From assembly GCA_028280915.1 (NCBI GenBank), contig JANQKX010000480.1, forward strand, positions 1 to 5,580: a DNA stretch of 5,580 nucleotides, read 5' to 3'. The position numbers and the translations under genes are program-made. Position 1 is the first letter of the stretch. Every line of letters starts with the position of its first letter. This document shows positions 1 through 5,580 of this stretch, one piece after another. Under the pieces are notes generated by a model. That model had not been told where the DNA came from, did no database searches, and saw only the letters and a list, made by a program, of their open reading frames with translations. The DNA is from Kiloniellaceae bacterium. GTDB lineage: Bacteria; Pseudomonadota; Alphaproteobacteria; Kiloniellales; Kiloniellaceae.

Positions 1-354
1 CATTGCGACGATTGCCGCCGCAATTGTGCCGCGCCGGTGGTTGCCTGGCTCGGCGTGCCCGTCAAAAATTTCAAATGGTTGGGAGAGGCGCCAAAAACCT
101 TGGAAAGCTCCAAAGGCGTGTGGCGGCACTTCTGCGCGACCTGCGGCTCGCCCATGGGATTTGAGGCGGCTCACTACCCGGGCGGCATGCACCTCTATGC
201 CGCGTCCTTGGAGGACCCCGCGGACTTCGAACCCACGTTCCACGTCAACTATGACAGCAAACTTCCTTGGCTGCAGATGAATGATGATCTGCCAAAGTAT
301 GAGGGCAAACTGCTTGAGTCGCCGCACGACCCAAAAGGCTACAAGTCGATTTAA
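1..354 (+). CDS. GFA family (CENP-V/GFA domain) zinc-binding protein, 3' part
   Basis: The 5' end lies outside the window; 117 codons in frame 1 run to a TAA. The visible part begins inside the first zinc motif (H1-C2-D-D-C5-R-R, the end of a CxCxxCR motif whose first Cys would be just upstream). A second Cys pair follows in F44-C-A-T-C48-G-S-P, as in the Gfa fold, where these cysteines bind structural and catalytic zinc. The tail (H64, L70-E-D-P, H81-V, P89-W90) matches the usual end of the family, so the C-terminus is intact. The namesake is the Paracoccus glutathione-dependent formaldehyde-activating enzyme, but most GFA-domain proteins have no proven substrate, so only the family is called. 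No signal peptide can be assessed. It converges with the next gene, with 35 bp between the stop codons and no evident terminator. The GTG at 37 lies inside the zinc motif region and is not a plausible start. Confidence 0.9.
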   Translation, partial: HCDDCRRNCAAPVVAWLGVPVKNFKWLGEAPKTLESSKGVWRHFCATCGSPMGFEAAHYPGGMHLYAASLEDPADFEPTFHVNYDSKLPWLQMNDDLPKYEGKLLESPHDPKGYKSI

Positions 355-389
355 ATGTGTGCCGGCGCGCTTCGGGCTTGCTGTCGGAG

Positions 390-1010
390 TTACGCCGCCG
401 GGCGGGCTTGAAACCTCTCTGGCCCCAGCACCTGTACGAGAATCTTACTGCCCACTTCCGTCTCGTCCAAGATACCTCCGTGGGGCTGAACCCCGCTGAA
501 GCTAAACAGCCATCCCAACTGGGGCAGGCAGCTCATGGTCAGCACCACCCCGCCAAGCACCGGATAGCGATAGCGCATCAGCCGGCCACTGAGCATCTGG
601 CCGATTTCGTCCGTGCCGGTGCCATCGTCCGTCTGATTGACGTGAAAGGGATAAAAGCCGGAAAAATCAATCTCGGCCGCCACCACCCAGAGCTGGGGGT
701 ATTGCACCTGGGTCGTGTCGCAATAGGCCGCCATGGACCCGCCGCCCGGCACCTGCGGTTCGCGCCCCGCCGCTGCGATCGCCACAAGGCACTTCTCTCG
801 CGACAGCAGAAAGTGCTCCTTGACCCGGGTATTCTCCTCCGCCGTCAGGGCCGGTTTTGCGAGCAGATCTTTGATGTCCGCCGGCACGCCGTCCAGGGGC
901 AGGGGCGCCAGCCAAATCCCGGTGCCCTCCAGCGCCCCGTTCACTGCCTCATAACCTCGCGCCAACTCGGCGCCGGTCTCCTCCCGCGTGAGCGTCACCG
1001 CATCGTCCAT
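390..1010 (-). CDS. Unrecognised conserved-looking 206-residue protein
   Basis: I do not recognise the family. The ATG at 1010 is chosen over an in-frame GTG at 1016 because a GGAGAG Shine-Dalgarno site (1016-1021) sits 5 nt before the ATG and overlaps the GTG. The protein has no signal peptide and no clear transmembrane segment, so it is probably cytoplasmic. The N-terminal third (about residues 1-75) is charged and probably helical (TREETGAELARGYEAV, then LTAEENTRVKEHFLLSREK). A Gly/Pro-rich turn (VPGGGS, 88-92) precedes a C-terminal half rich in hydrophobic and aromatic residues (QYPQLWVVAAEIDFSGFYPF, 103-122). It ends with a Gly-rich stretch around FSGVQPHGGILDETEVGSK (171-189). Codon use is the GC-rich type of the flanking genes, which supports real coding. 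It lies on the same strand as the upstream secreted-protein gene, but a terminator separates them, so it should have its own promoter in 1011-1190; I found no convincing -35/-10 pair there. Confidence 0.72.
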   Translation of the reverse strand: MDDAVTLTREETGAELARGYEAVNGALEGTGIWLAPLPLDGVPADIKDLLAKPALTAEENTRVKEHFLLSREKCLVAIAAAGREPQVPGGGSMAAYCDTTQVQYPQLWVVAAEIDFSGFYPFHVNQTDDGTGTDEIGQMLSGRLMRYRYPVLGGVVLTMSCLPQLGWLFSFSGVQPHGGILDETEVGSKILVQVLGPERFQARPAA

Positions 1011-1015
1011 CGCCA

Positions 1016-1021
1016 CTCTCC
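1016..1021 (-). promoter_or_regulatory. Ribosome binding site GGAGAG that decides the start
   Basis: Read on the minus strand this is GGAGAG followed by TGGCG and then ATG (1010), a 5-nt spacing. It overlaps the alternative in-frame GTG at 1016-1014, which makes that codon an unlikely initiator. Confidence 0.75.
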
Positions 1022-1191
1022 ATCGAATTCTTTGTACTAGCCAGAAGATATCAGCATTGGGACGGTATCACAGTGCACATCGGTTCGCGAGTTGGGATCG
1101 ATGTGGCGGCGCGTTAGGGCGGGCGCGGCAAGTCCCGAGAGGGCCTGCCGGCGGCTTAGCAATCATGAAGAAGCTGGAAAGCAGTTGGCTT

Positions 1192-1224
1192 AAAAAAGAC
1201 GCCGATCTAAATCAGGACGGCGCC
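1192..1224 (-). terminator. Rho-independent terminator of the secreted-protein gene
   Basis: On the minus strand, GGCGCCG (1224-1218) pairs with CGGCGTC (1204-1198) in a 7-bp stem with one G-U pair. The loop is 13 nt, and the stem is followed at once by six T residues (1197-1192). It begins 13 bp after the TAA at 1238-1240. It should end transcription of the upstream secreted-protein gene and insulate the 390-1010 gene. The plus-strand reading has no T tract after the stem, so it is one-directional. Confidence 0.82.
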
Positions 1225-1237
1225 ACTGATGGAATGA

Positions 1238-1717
1238 TTATGGTTGAGATCCGGCGGCTTTCATTGCGCAGTTAATGGCTGCCTGCTGCCCCATCTGAGA
1301 ACACTTCGCCAAGTTTTCTCTCACATCTTCAAAGGAACCAGGGGTCCAGAGGCCACTAATCTCTCTGTGGCACTTCTCTGTACGGTAAACTGAATAGGCG
1401 AATTGGTCTGGAGTTGCTCCAGCATAAACTTCGTCAACCATCTCATAGAGTTGGAATAGAAAATACGCCTGATTTGATGAACCTGAAACATCAGAATCGG
1501 CGTGATTTTTTGGAGGAAGCGCTGCCTTTAACTCACTTTCATTCCGTCCCATTTGTTTGTTTGAAACTATCGAGGCGGAGGCTGAAAAGAGTTGATTGCA
1601 GACCGATTCGTCCGCTGCCATGACCGGCGATGAGAGTTGTGCAATTACAGTTGCGGCGACTAAGCTCCGAGGCCGCATTCGCCTATACCAAACAATTGAT
1701 TTAGTGGAGAAACTCAT
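1238..1717 (-). CDS. Small secreted protein with four mature cysteines, family unknown
   Basis: From the ATG at 1717 the product is 159 residues. A Sec signal peptide is visible: basic YRRMRPR (11-17), hydrophobic SLVAATVIAQLSS (18-30) and cleavage after PVMA34 before ADES, so the protein should be periplasmic or secreted. The mature part has C40, C116, C139 and C150, enough for two disulfides. C40-x(14)-KQMGRNESEL, followed by QLYEMVDEVYAG (89-100) and C116, resembles in layout the small proteobacterial exported proteins of the 'C...RQxG...VxxAY...C' type. That is a resemblance from memory, not a family assignment. The start is uncertain: no candidate has a good Shine-Dalgarno site. ATG 1678 would give a compact 21-residue signal peptide, while 1759 and 1819 would put implausible sequence before it. 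GC is about 46% by hand count over 1321-1620, well below the flanking genes, suggesting recent acquisition or an orphan gene. A strong terminator follows, so it is probably a single-gene transcript. Confidence 0.7.
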   Translation of the reverse strand: MSFSTKSIVWYRRMRPRSLVAATVIAQLSSPVMAADESVCNQLFSASASIVSNKQMGRNESELKAALPPKNHADSDVSGSSNQAYFLFQLYEMVDEVYAGATPDQFAYSVYRTEKCHREISGLWTPGSFEDVRENLAKCSQMGQQAAINCAMKAAGSQP

Positions 1718-1894
1718 CTGGTATCTGGGAATTTTAATTGTTGCATGTTCTGACAACATACAATCAAAACAATAAATAGATGTTAATTCTCTTATGGTTC
1801 GACCTAAAACTGACGACATATTCTTGTCGAGCCTTTAGGTAACAGTCATCGGGAAGAACCAGACAAGATGCGGAAATCAAGGTGGCTGGTGATG

Positions 1895-1910
1895 CGGCAC
1901 GCCCGTGCCG
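1895..1910. other. Perfect 6-bp inverted repeat (CGGCAC-gccc-GTGCCG)
   Basis: CGGCAC and GTGCCG are exact reverse complements around a 4-nt GCCC loop, extendable by one G-U pair. A weaker outer pairing is possible between 1879-1884 and 1915-1920. There is no T tract on either side, so it is not an intrinsic terminator. It could be an operator, an RNA hairpin or chance in GC-rich DNA. Confidence 0.45.
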
Positions 1911-1950
1911 TCCACGCCTTCCGTCACCCACGTCTCCCGCCGACCTTTCC

Positions 1951-1964
1951 GGATGATTACATCC
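1951..1964. other. Perfect 5-bp inverted repeat (GGATG-atta-CATCC)
   Basis: GGATG and CATCC pair exactly around ATTA. A competing pairing, TTAC (1957-1960) with GTAA (1967-1970), overlaps it. It is short enough to occur by chance; it is noted because it lies 40 bp from another perfect hairpin in the same spacer. Confidence 0.35.
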
Positions 1965-2169
1965 TTGTAAACTTCCTGTTAGGCCGGTTGTTGGATGCTG
2001 GGCGACTGGCATATAAACATTTGGTCACAGGGTCTTCATGAACGGCGGCAGGATCGGCAATTTGTCCTGTAACGTGTTGAAATGAGATTGTTTTTTCTGC
2101 CTTTTGTTGCCGCCGCGTCGCTTTGTGGCCATGTAAAGAGCATTCCGTAAGGTAAAGCTAAACCCACTA

Positions 2170-2174
2170 GGGAG
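2170..2174 (+). promoter_or_regulatory. Ribosome binding site of the first M16 gene (GGGAG)
   Basis: GGGAG lies 10 nt before the ATG at 2185, slightly longer than the optimum. No other in-frame start fits better, and the signal peptide begins correctly from this ATG. Confidence 0.6.
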
Positions 2175-2184
2175 ACGTCTTGGC

Positions 2185-3546
2185 ATGTCGGCCAGCCCCA
2201 AGTCCCAATCCTTCCGCAGCCTTTTGACCATCGCCCTTATACTGATTTTGGCTTGGCCGGCCGGTTTGGCCTCGGCGCGGGTTTTTGATCCCAAGGTCTT
2301 TACCCTGGACAACGGCTTGACCGTGGTGGTGGTGGAGAATAACCGGGCGCCCATCGCCACCCATATGATCTGGTACAAGGTGGGCGCCGCCGACGAGGCG
2401 CCGGGGGAATCGGGCATCGCCCATTTCCTGGAGCACCTCATGTTCAAGGGCACCAAGACCCTGGCGCCGGGCGAGTTTTCGGAAATCGTGGCCCAGAACG
2501 GCGGGCGGGAGAACGCCTTCACGTCCTGGGACTTCACGGCCTATCACCAGACCGTGGCCAAGGACCGCCTGGACATCGTCATGGGCCTGGAGGCGGACCG
2601 CATGACCAACCTGGTGCTCACCGACGCGGTGGTGCTGCCCGAGCGGGAGGTGGTGCGCGAGGAGCGCCGCAGCCGCATCGACAACAACCCGGGCGGCCAG
2701 CTGGGCGAGGTGGCCCGGGCCAGCCTCTATCTGAACCACCCCTACCGTATCCCCATCATCGGCTGGGACCACGAGATCACGGAGCTCAACACCCAAACGG
2801 CCCTGGATTTTTATAACCGCTGGTACGGCCCCAACAATGCCATCGTGATCGTGGCGGGCGACGTGACCGTGGACGAGGTGAGGGCCTTGGCAGAGAAGCA
2901 CTACGGTCCCATCCCGGCGGTGGATCTCCCGGAGCGCCAGCGGATCATGGAGCCGCCCCACAATGCGGCCCGCACCGTCGTTTTGGAATCGCCCCGGGTG
3001 AACCAGCCCTCGGTCTCCATCCAGTATCTGGCGCCCAGCTACCGCACGGGTACGGAAGGCGAGGCCTATGCTTTGGAGCTCTTGAGCGAGATCTTGGGCG
3101 GGGGCACCACCAGCCGGCTTTACACCGACCTGGTGATCGATCAGGGCATTGCCGCCGCGGCGGGGGCGGGTTACAGCGGTGACAGTTACGATCAGACCGC
3201 GTTCTCCTTCTACGCCGCGCCCCGGCCCGATACGGACATGGAACAGGTGGAGGCAGCCTTGCGCGCCGCCATCGATCAGGTGCGCCGGGAGGGGGTAACC
3301 CCGGAAGAGGTTGAAGGTGCCAAACAGCGGCTGGCCGCGGCCGCGGTCTTTGCCCGGGATAGTCTGAACACGGCGCCGCGGGTGATCGGCCGGGCCATGA
3401 CCACCGGTCGCAGCGTGGAAGACGTTGAAAACTGGCCCGAGCGCATCCAGGCCGTCACCGTGGAGCAGATCAATGCCGTGGCGCGCCAAGTGCTGAAGGA
3501 CAACAACTCCGTCACCTCAAGGCTCTTGCCCAAGCCCGTCACCTGA
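2185..3546 (+). CDS. Periplasmic M16 (M16B-type) zinc metallopeptidase, catalytic subunit
   Basis: This 453-residue protein has the usual length of a two-domain M16B protein. A Sec signal peptide (hydrophobic LLTIALILILAW, 13-24) ends at A29-S-A31 before RVFDPKVF. The N-terminal domain carries the inverted zinc motif H80-F-L-E83-H84 within GIAHFLEHLMFKGT. The third ligand is E160 in E153-R-x-x-x-x-x-E160, 76 residues downstream, as in pitrilysin and mitochondrial processing peptidase. In this family E83 is the general base and H80, H84 and E160 bind zinc. The C-terminal domain has ILGGGTTSRLY (303-313). The Arg and Tyr that active single-chain or partner domains use to bind substrate are replaced by V317 and A324, so this chain should need a partner for full activity. 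The next gene supplies exactly that pair, 55 bp downstream in the same orientation, presumably one operon. The substrate is unknown; a role in breaking down exported peptides or unfolded proteins is inferred only. Confidence 0.96.
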   Translation: MSASPKSQSFRSLLTIALILILAWPAGLASARVFDPKVFTLDNGLTVVVVENNRAPIATHMIWYKVGAADEAPGESGIAHFLEHLMFKGTKTLAPGEFSEIVAQNGGRENAFTSWDFTAYHQTVAKDRLDIVMGLEADRMTNLVLTDAVVLPEREVVREERRSRIDNNPGGQLGEVARASLYLNHPYRIPIIGWDHEITELNTQTALDFYNRWYGPNNAIVIVAGDVTVDEVRALAEKHYGPIPAVDLPERQRIMEPPHNAARTVVLESPRVNQPSVSIQYLAPSYRTGTEGEAYALELLSEILGGGTTSRLYTDLVIDQGIAAAAGAGYSGDSYDQTAFSFYAAPRPDTDMEQVEAALRAAIDQVRREGVTPEEVEGAKQRLAAAAVFARDSLNTAPRVIGRAMTTGRSVEDVENWPERIQAVTVEQINAVARQVLKDNNSVTSRLLPKPVT

Positions 3547-3601
3547 CCAAGGTTAGGGTCACAGTCACCGCCTTTTCCACTGCCCTTTGGACCATTCGCT
3601 T

Positions 3602-5035
3602 ATGATACAGCAACGACAAAAGAAGGCACGGGCCATCGCCCTGTCCCGTTCCCAAAGTGACGCCAAGCAGCGGGCGCAGATTTGGCCGTTCCTGCTGGTG
3701 GTCCTTTCCCTCTTTGTCCTCATGGCCTCCCAAGCCAAGGCGGTGGAGGTCAAGCGGGTGGTCAGCCCCGGCGGCATCGAGGCTTGGTTGGTGGAGGATC
3801 ACACCAATCCCATCATTTCCCTGGAAATGGCCTTTCGTGGCGGCGCTGCCATGAATCCGGCCGAGAAAGCCGGCCTGGCCAACATGGTCGCCTCCACCAT
3901 CGATGAAGGGGCCGGGCCCTACGATTCCAAGGCCTTTCAGGGCAAGTTGGACGATCTTTCCATCCATTTGCGTTTTTCCGCCGGCTTGGACAATTTCAAC
4001 GGCTCCCTGCGCAGCTTGACGGAAAACCGGGACGAGGCCTTTGACCTGCTGAAGCTGGCCCTGACCGAGCCCCGCTTCGATACGGAGCCCGTGGAACGGA
4101 TCCGCGCCCAGTTGCTGGCCGGTCTGCGCATGGAGGCGGAAGACCCGGACATGATCGTGAGCCGGAGCCTGCGCAAGCTCATGTTCCCGGATCACGCCTA
4201 TGGGGTGCCCGTGCGCGGACTGCCCGAAACCGTGGCCGCGCTCACAAAAGAAGATTTGCGGCAATTCGTGGCCGAGCGTTTCGCCCGGGATCAGCTTTTC
4301 ATCGGCGTGGTGGGGGACATCACCGCCGAGGAACTGGCCCAGAGGTTGGATGAAACCTTTTTGGCCTTGCCGGAAAGCGCGTCGCCCCTGGCCGTGGCCG
4401 AGACCGAGCCCCATGGCGCCGGGGAGCTGTTGATCATCGAAAAGGAAATCCCCCAGTCGGTGGTGGCCTTCGGGCACGGCGGGCTGAAACGGGACGACCC
4501 GGACTATTATACCGCTTACGTGGTCAACTACATTTTGGGCGGGGGCGGCTTTGCCTCCCGCCTTTATGAAGAGGTGCGGGAAAAACGCGGCCTGGCTTAT
4601 TCGGTCTATTCCTACATCAATCCCTTGCAGCGGTCGGCCTTGGTGCTGGGCGGGGTCGCGACCCAGAACAGCCGGGTGGCCCAGTCCCTTTCCCTGATCC
4701 GCCAGGAATGGGAACGCATGGCCACCGAGGGGCCCACGGATCAGGAACTGGCCGATGCCAAAACCTACCTGACCGGCTCTTTTCCCTTGCGTTTTTCCAG
4801 CTCGGGCGCCATCGCCGGCATGCTGGTGGGCATGCAGCTGGCCGATCTGGGCATCGACTATATCGATCAGCGCAACGACTACATCGAAGCGGTGACCATC
4901 GACGACGCCCGGCGGGTGGCCGAACGCCTCTACCGCAGCGACGACCTCTCGGTGGTGGTGGTCGGGCAGCCCACGGGCCTGGAGCCCACGACTTTGGGCC
5001 CGGACGGCGGAACGGACAGCGAAAGCAAGAGCTGA
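3602..5035 (+). CDS. Periplasmic M16-like protein lacking the zinc site, R/Y partner subunit
   Basis: The product is 477 residues from ATG 3602. An in-frame TTG at 3587 would add five residues but has no Shine-Dalgarno site; the ATG has a weak GGA 10 nt upstream. The n-region is long and basic (about 27 residues), then a hydrophobic core WPFLLVVLSLFVLMA (28-42) and a likely cleavage site after AKA47. The M16 fold is clear throughout: FRGGAAMNPAEKAGLA (78-93), YGVPVRGLPE (200-209), IGVVGDIT (234-241) and ILGGGGFASRLYEEVREKRGLAYSVYS (311-337). Where the zinc motif should be there is N94-M-V-A-S98, and the third-ligand position is L172, so the chain cannot bind catalytic zinc. The substrate-binding pair is kept as R326 and Y333 in REKRGLAY, spaced as in insulin-degrading enzyme. 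It is therefore the non-catalytic half of a heterodimer with the upstream protein. A Gly/Asp/Ser-rich tail (466-477) ends it. Confidence 0.95.
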   Translation: MIQQRQKKARAIALSRSQSDAKQRAQIWPFLLVVLSLFVLMASQAKAVEVKRVVSPGGIEAWLVEDHTNPIISLEMAFRGGAAMNPAEKAGLANMVASTIDEGAGPYDSKAFQGKLDDLSIHLRFSAGLDNFNGSLRSLTENRDEAFDLLKLALTEPRFDTEPVERIRAQLLAGLRMEAEDPDMIVSRSLRKLMFPDHAYGVPVRGLPETVAALTKEDLRQFVAERFARDQLFIGVVGDITAEELAQRLDETFLALPESASPLAVAETEPHGAGELLIIEKEIPQSVVAFGHGGLKRDDPDYYTAYVVNYILGGGGFASRLYEEVREKRGLAYSVYSYINPLQRSALVLGGVATQNSRVAQSLSLIRQEWERMATEGPTDQELADAKTYLTGSFPLRFSSSGAIAGMLVGMQLADLGIDYIDQRNDYIEAVTIDDARRVAERLYRSDDLSVVVVGQPTGLEPTTLGPDGGTDSESKS

Positions 5036-5224
5036 CGGCCATTCGGCCGGGCGCGGCTGAACGCTCCCATTCAATCCGTCTTTATCGCCCCATTCCCGGC
5101 TTGTTCTCTTTCTGACGGCAATCGCTTCTGCTAGTCTCCCGGCGCTGGAGTCGCTTGGGCCGCCTGGTCCGATTCATCCGAGTCTGGCGTCGTTAGTTGT
5201 TGCCTTTCTTGACGGGATCGATCC
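5036..5224. other. Intergenic region between the M16 pair and mutL
   Basis: This 189-bp spacer has no gene. A 5-bp GC stem (CGGCC-attc-GGCCG, 5036-5049) starts right after the stop codon but has no T tract. GCCGGG (5046-5051) can also pair with CCCGGC (5095-5100) just before the T-rich 5101-5113, but the loop would be 43 nt. A weak terminator is possible, so co-transcription with mutL is undecided. No clear -35/-10 pair for mutL was found. Confidence 0.5.
5214..5217 (+). promoter_or_regulatory. Ribosome binding site of mutL (GGGA), supports the TTG start
   Basis: GGGA lies 7 nt before the TTG at 5225. The reading frame is closed by a TGA at 5210-5212, so no start further upstream is possible, and no ATG lies between that stop and the conserved N-terminus. 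Confidence 0.6.
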
Positions 5225-5580
5225 TTGGCACTGCGCCGATTGCCGGAAACATTGGTGAACCGCATAGCCGCCGGCGAGGTGATCGAGCGGCCGGCCGCGG
5301 CGGTGAAGGAACTGGTGGAAAACGCGTTGGACGCGGGGGCCCGGCAAATCGACGTGGTCATGCGCGACGGCGGACGTCAGTTGATCTCCGTGACGGACGA
5401 CGGCCGGGGCATGACCGGCGATGAGTTGGCCTTGGCCATTGAGCGCCATGCCACTTCCAAGCTGCCGGAAGACGATCTGGTCCACATCCATACCCTGGGG
5501 TTTCGCGGCGAGGCCTTGCCGTCCATTGGCGCGGTTTCCCGGCTGACCATTACCTCCCGACCCCAAACCCAGACCGAGAA
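5225..5580 (+). CDS. mutL: DNA mismatch repair protein MutL, N-terminal part
   Basis: The first 118 codons of MutL are present and the gene runs off the window. MutL is the GHKL-family ATPase that links mismatch recognition by MutS to strand incision and removal in the cytoplasm. All early motifs are present: LPETLVNRIAAGEVIERPA (6-24), motif I E29-L-V-E-N33-A-L-D36-A-G with catalytic E29 and Mg-binding N33, motif II D58-D-G-R-G62-M, RHATSKL (74-80) and the ATP-lid motif GFRGEAL (92-98). Using the TTG start gives the same numbering as E. coli MutL (E29, N33, D58), which supports that choice. An in-frame stop at 5210-5212 rules out an upstream ATG, and the only alternatives (CTG 5231, TTG 5240) would cut into the conserved start. 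Whether its own endonuclease motif is present, as in species lacking MutH, cannot be seen here. It follows the M16 pair by 189 bp on the same strand. Confidence 0.98.
   Translation, partial: MALRRLPETLVNRIAAGEVIERPAAAVKELVENALDAGARQIDVVMRDGGRQLISVTDDGRGMTGDELALAIERHATSKLPEDDLVHIHTLGFRGEALPSIGAVSRLTITSRPQTQTE

Larger units (their letters stand above)
1718..2184. other. 467-bp stretch without a convincing gene; contains hairpins and divergent upstream regions
   Basis: This is the divergent spacer between the secreted-protein gene (leftward) and the M16 operon (rightward), so it should hold promoters for both. Bases 1718-1830 are AT-rich. On the minus strand there is a TTAACA near 1784, but no good -10 element at the right distance, so I do not call a promoter. 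Two perfect short hairpins lie at 1895-1910 and 1951-1964. A 57-codon plus-strand ORF (1868-2041) has an ATG with only a distant GGGAAG. The T-rich stretch 2088-2107 follows no strong stem, so it is not called a terminator. Confidence 0.6.

Noticed and set aside
357..1040. 227-codon plus-strand frame over the unrecognised leftward gene
   Set aside because: The leftward frame has a well-placed Shine-Dalgarno site and balanced protein composition. The plus frame is Arg/His/Gln-rich and would start 3 bp after the GFA stop without its own signals.
1165..1275. Plus-strand frame giving an EF-hand or thrombospondin-repeat-like peptide (DADLNQDGATDG)
   Set aside because: The peptide is read straight through the leftward terminator stem-loop and its A/T tract and the end of the secreted-protein gene. 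There is no Shine-Dalgarno site, and position 12 of the loop is not acidic. The match is an accident of the terminator sequence.
1797..1805. GGTTCGACC, considered as a tRNA T-loop or attachment-site core
   Set aside because: The flanking bases do not form a T-arm or an acceptor stem on either strand, and no integrase or direct repeat is present.
1880..1978. Minus-strand 33-codon open stretch (includes KGRRETWVTEGVDGTG), considered as a relic of a mobile element or maturase gene
   Set aside because: It has stops at both ends and no start codon near its beginning, and I cannot name a family it belongs to. It overlaps the hairpins and the opposite-strand ORF already reported.
2088..2107. T-rich stretch considered as a plus-strand terminator
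   Set aside because: The only nearby stem (CAGGA 2049-2053 with TCCTG 2065-2069) is 5 bp with an 11-nt loop and ends 21 bp before the T6 run.
2167..3489. 440-codon open frame on the minus strand across the first M16 gene
   Set aside because: Antisense shadow of a GC-rich coding frame. The plus-strand product has complete family motifs and a signal peptide; the minus product is a His/Gly/Val-rich shadow without recognisable domains.
3539..5074. 511-codon open frame on the minus strand across the second M16 gene
   Set aside because: Antisense shadow for the same reason; the composition (His, Gly, Gln) is typical of reverse-complemented GC-rich codons.

Overview
The window is high-GC Gram-negative DNA, most likely from an alphaproteobacterium (Rhodospirillales-like). 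This is inferred from GC-rich third codon positions, the tandem of periplasmic M16 peptidases beside mutL, and the 'GEALPSIGAVSRL' wording of MutL. The assignment is by eye and is not a phylogenetic result.

Layout. Bases 1-354 (+) hold the 3' end of a GFA/CENP-V-fold zinc protein whose start lies outside the window. Converging on it, 390-1010 (-) encodes an unrecognised 206-residue protein with a clear Shine-Dalgarno site that fixes its start. Bases 1192-1224 form a good Rho-independent terminator reading leftward. It ends a small secreted protein with four cysteines in its mature part (about 1238-1717, -), which lies in DNA visibly poorer in GC than its surroundings. From there to 2184 no convincing gene is seen. 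That stretch carries two short perfect hairpins and a doubtful 57-codon ORF, and must hold the promoter region of the peptidase genes.

The right half is a clear unit: two M16 (pitrilysin/insulinase-type) genes, 2185-3546 and 3602-5035, both exported and 55 bp apart, followed after 189 bp by mutL (5225 to the window end, TTG start). The two M16 proteins are complementary. The first has the HxxEH zinc site but has lost the C-terminal Arg/Tyr pair. The second has lost all zinc ligands but keeps the Arg/Tyr pair (REKRGLAY). This is the arrangement expected of an M16B heterodimer that builds one active site from two chains in the periplasm. MutL is the mismatch-repair ATPase and is probably a neighbour rather than a functional partner.

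No mobile element, CRISPR array, tRNA or rRNA was recognised. The window looks largely like ordinary chromosomal content. The points most worth a second look are the split-site peptidase pair, the low-GC secreted protein with its own terminator, and the two unrecognised leftward genes.
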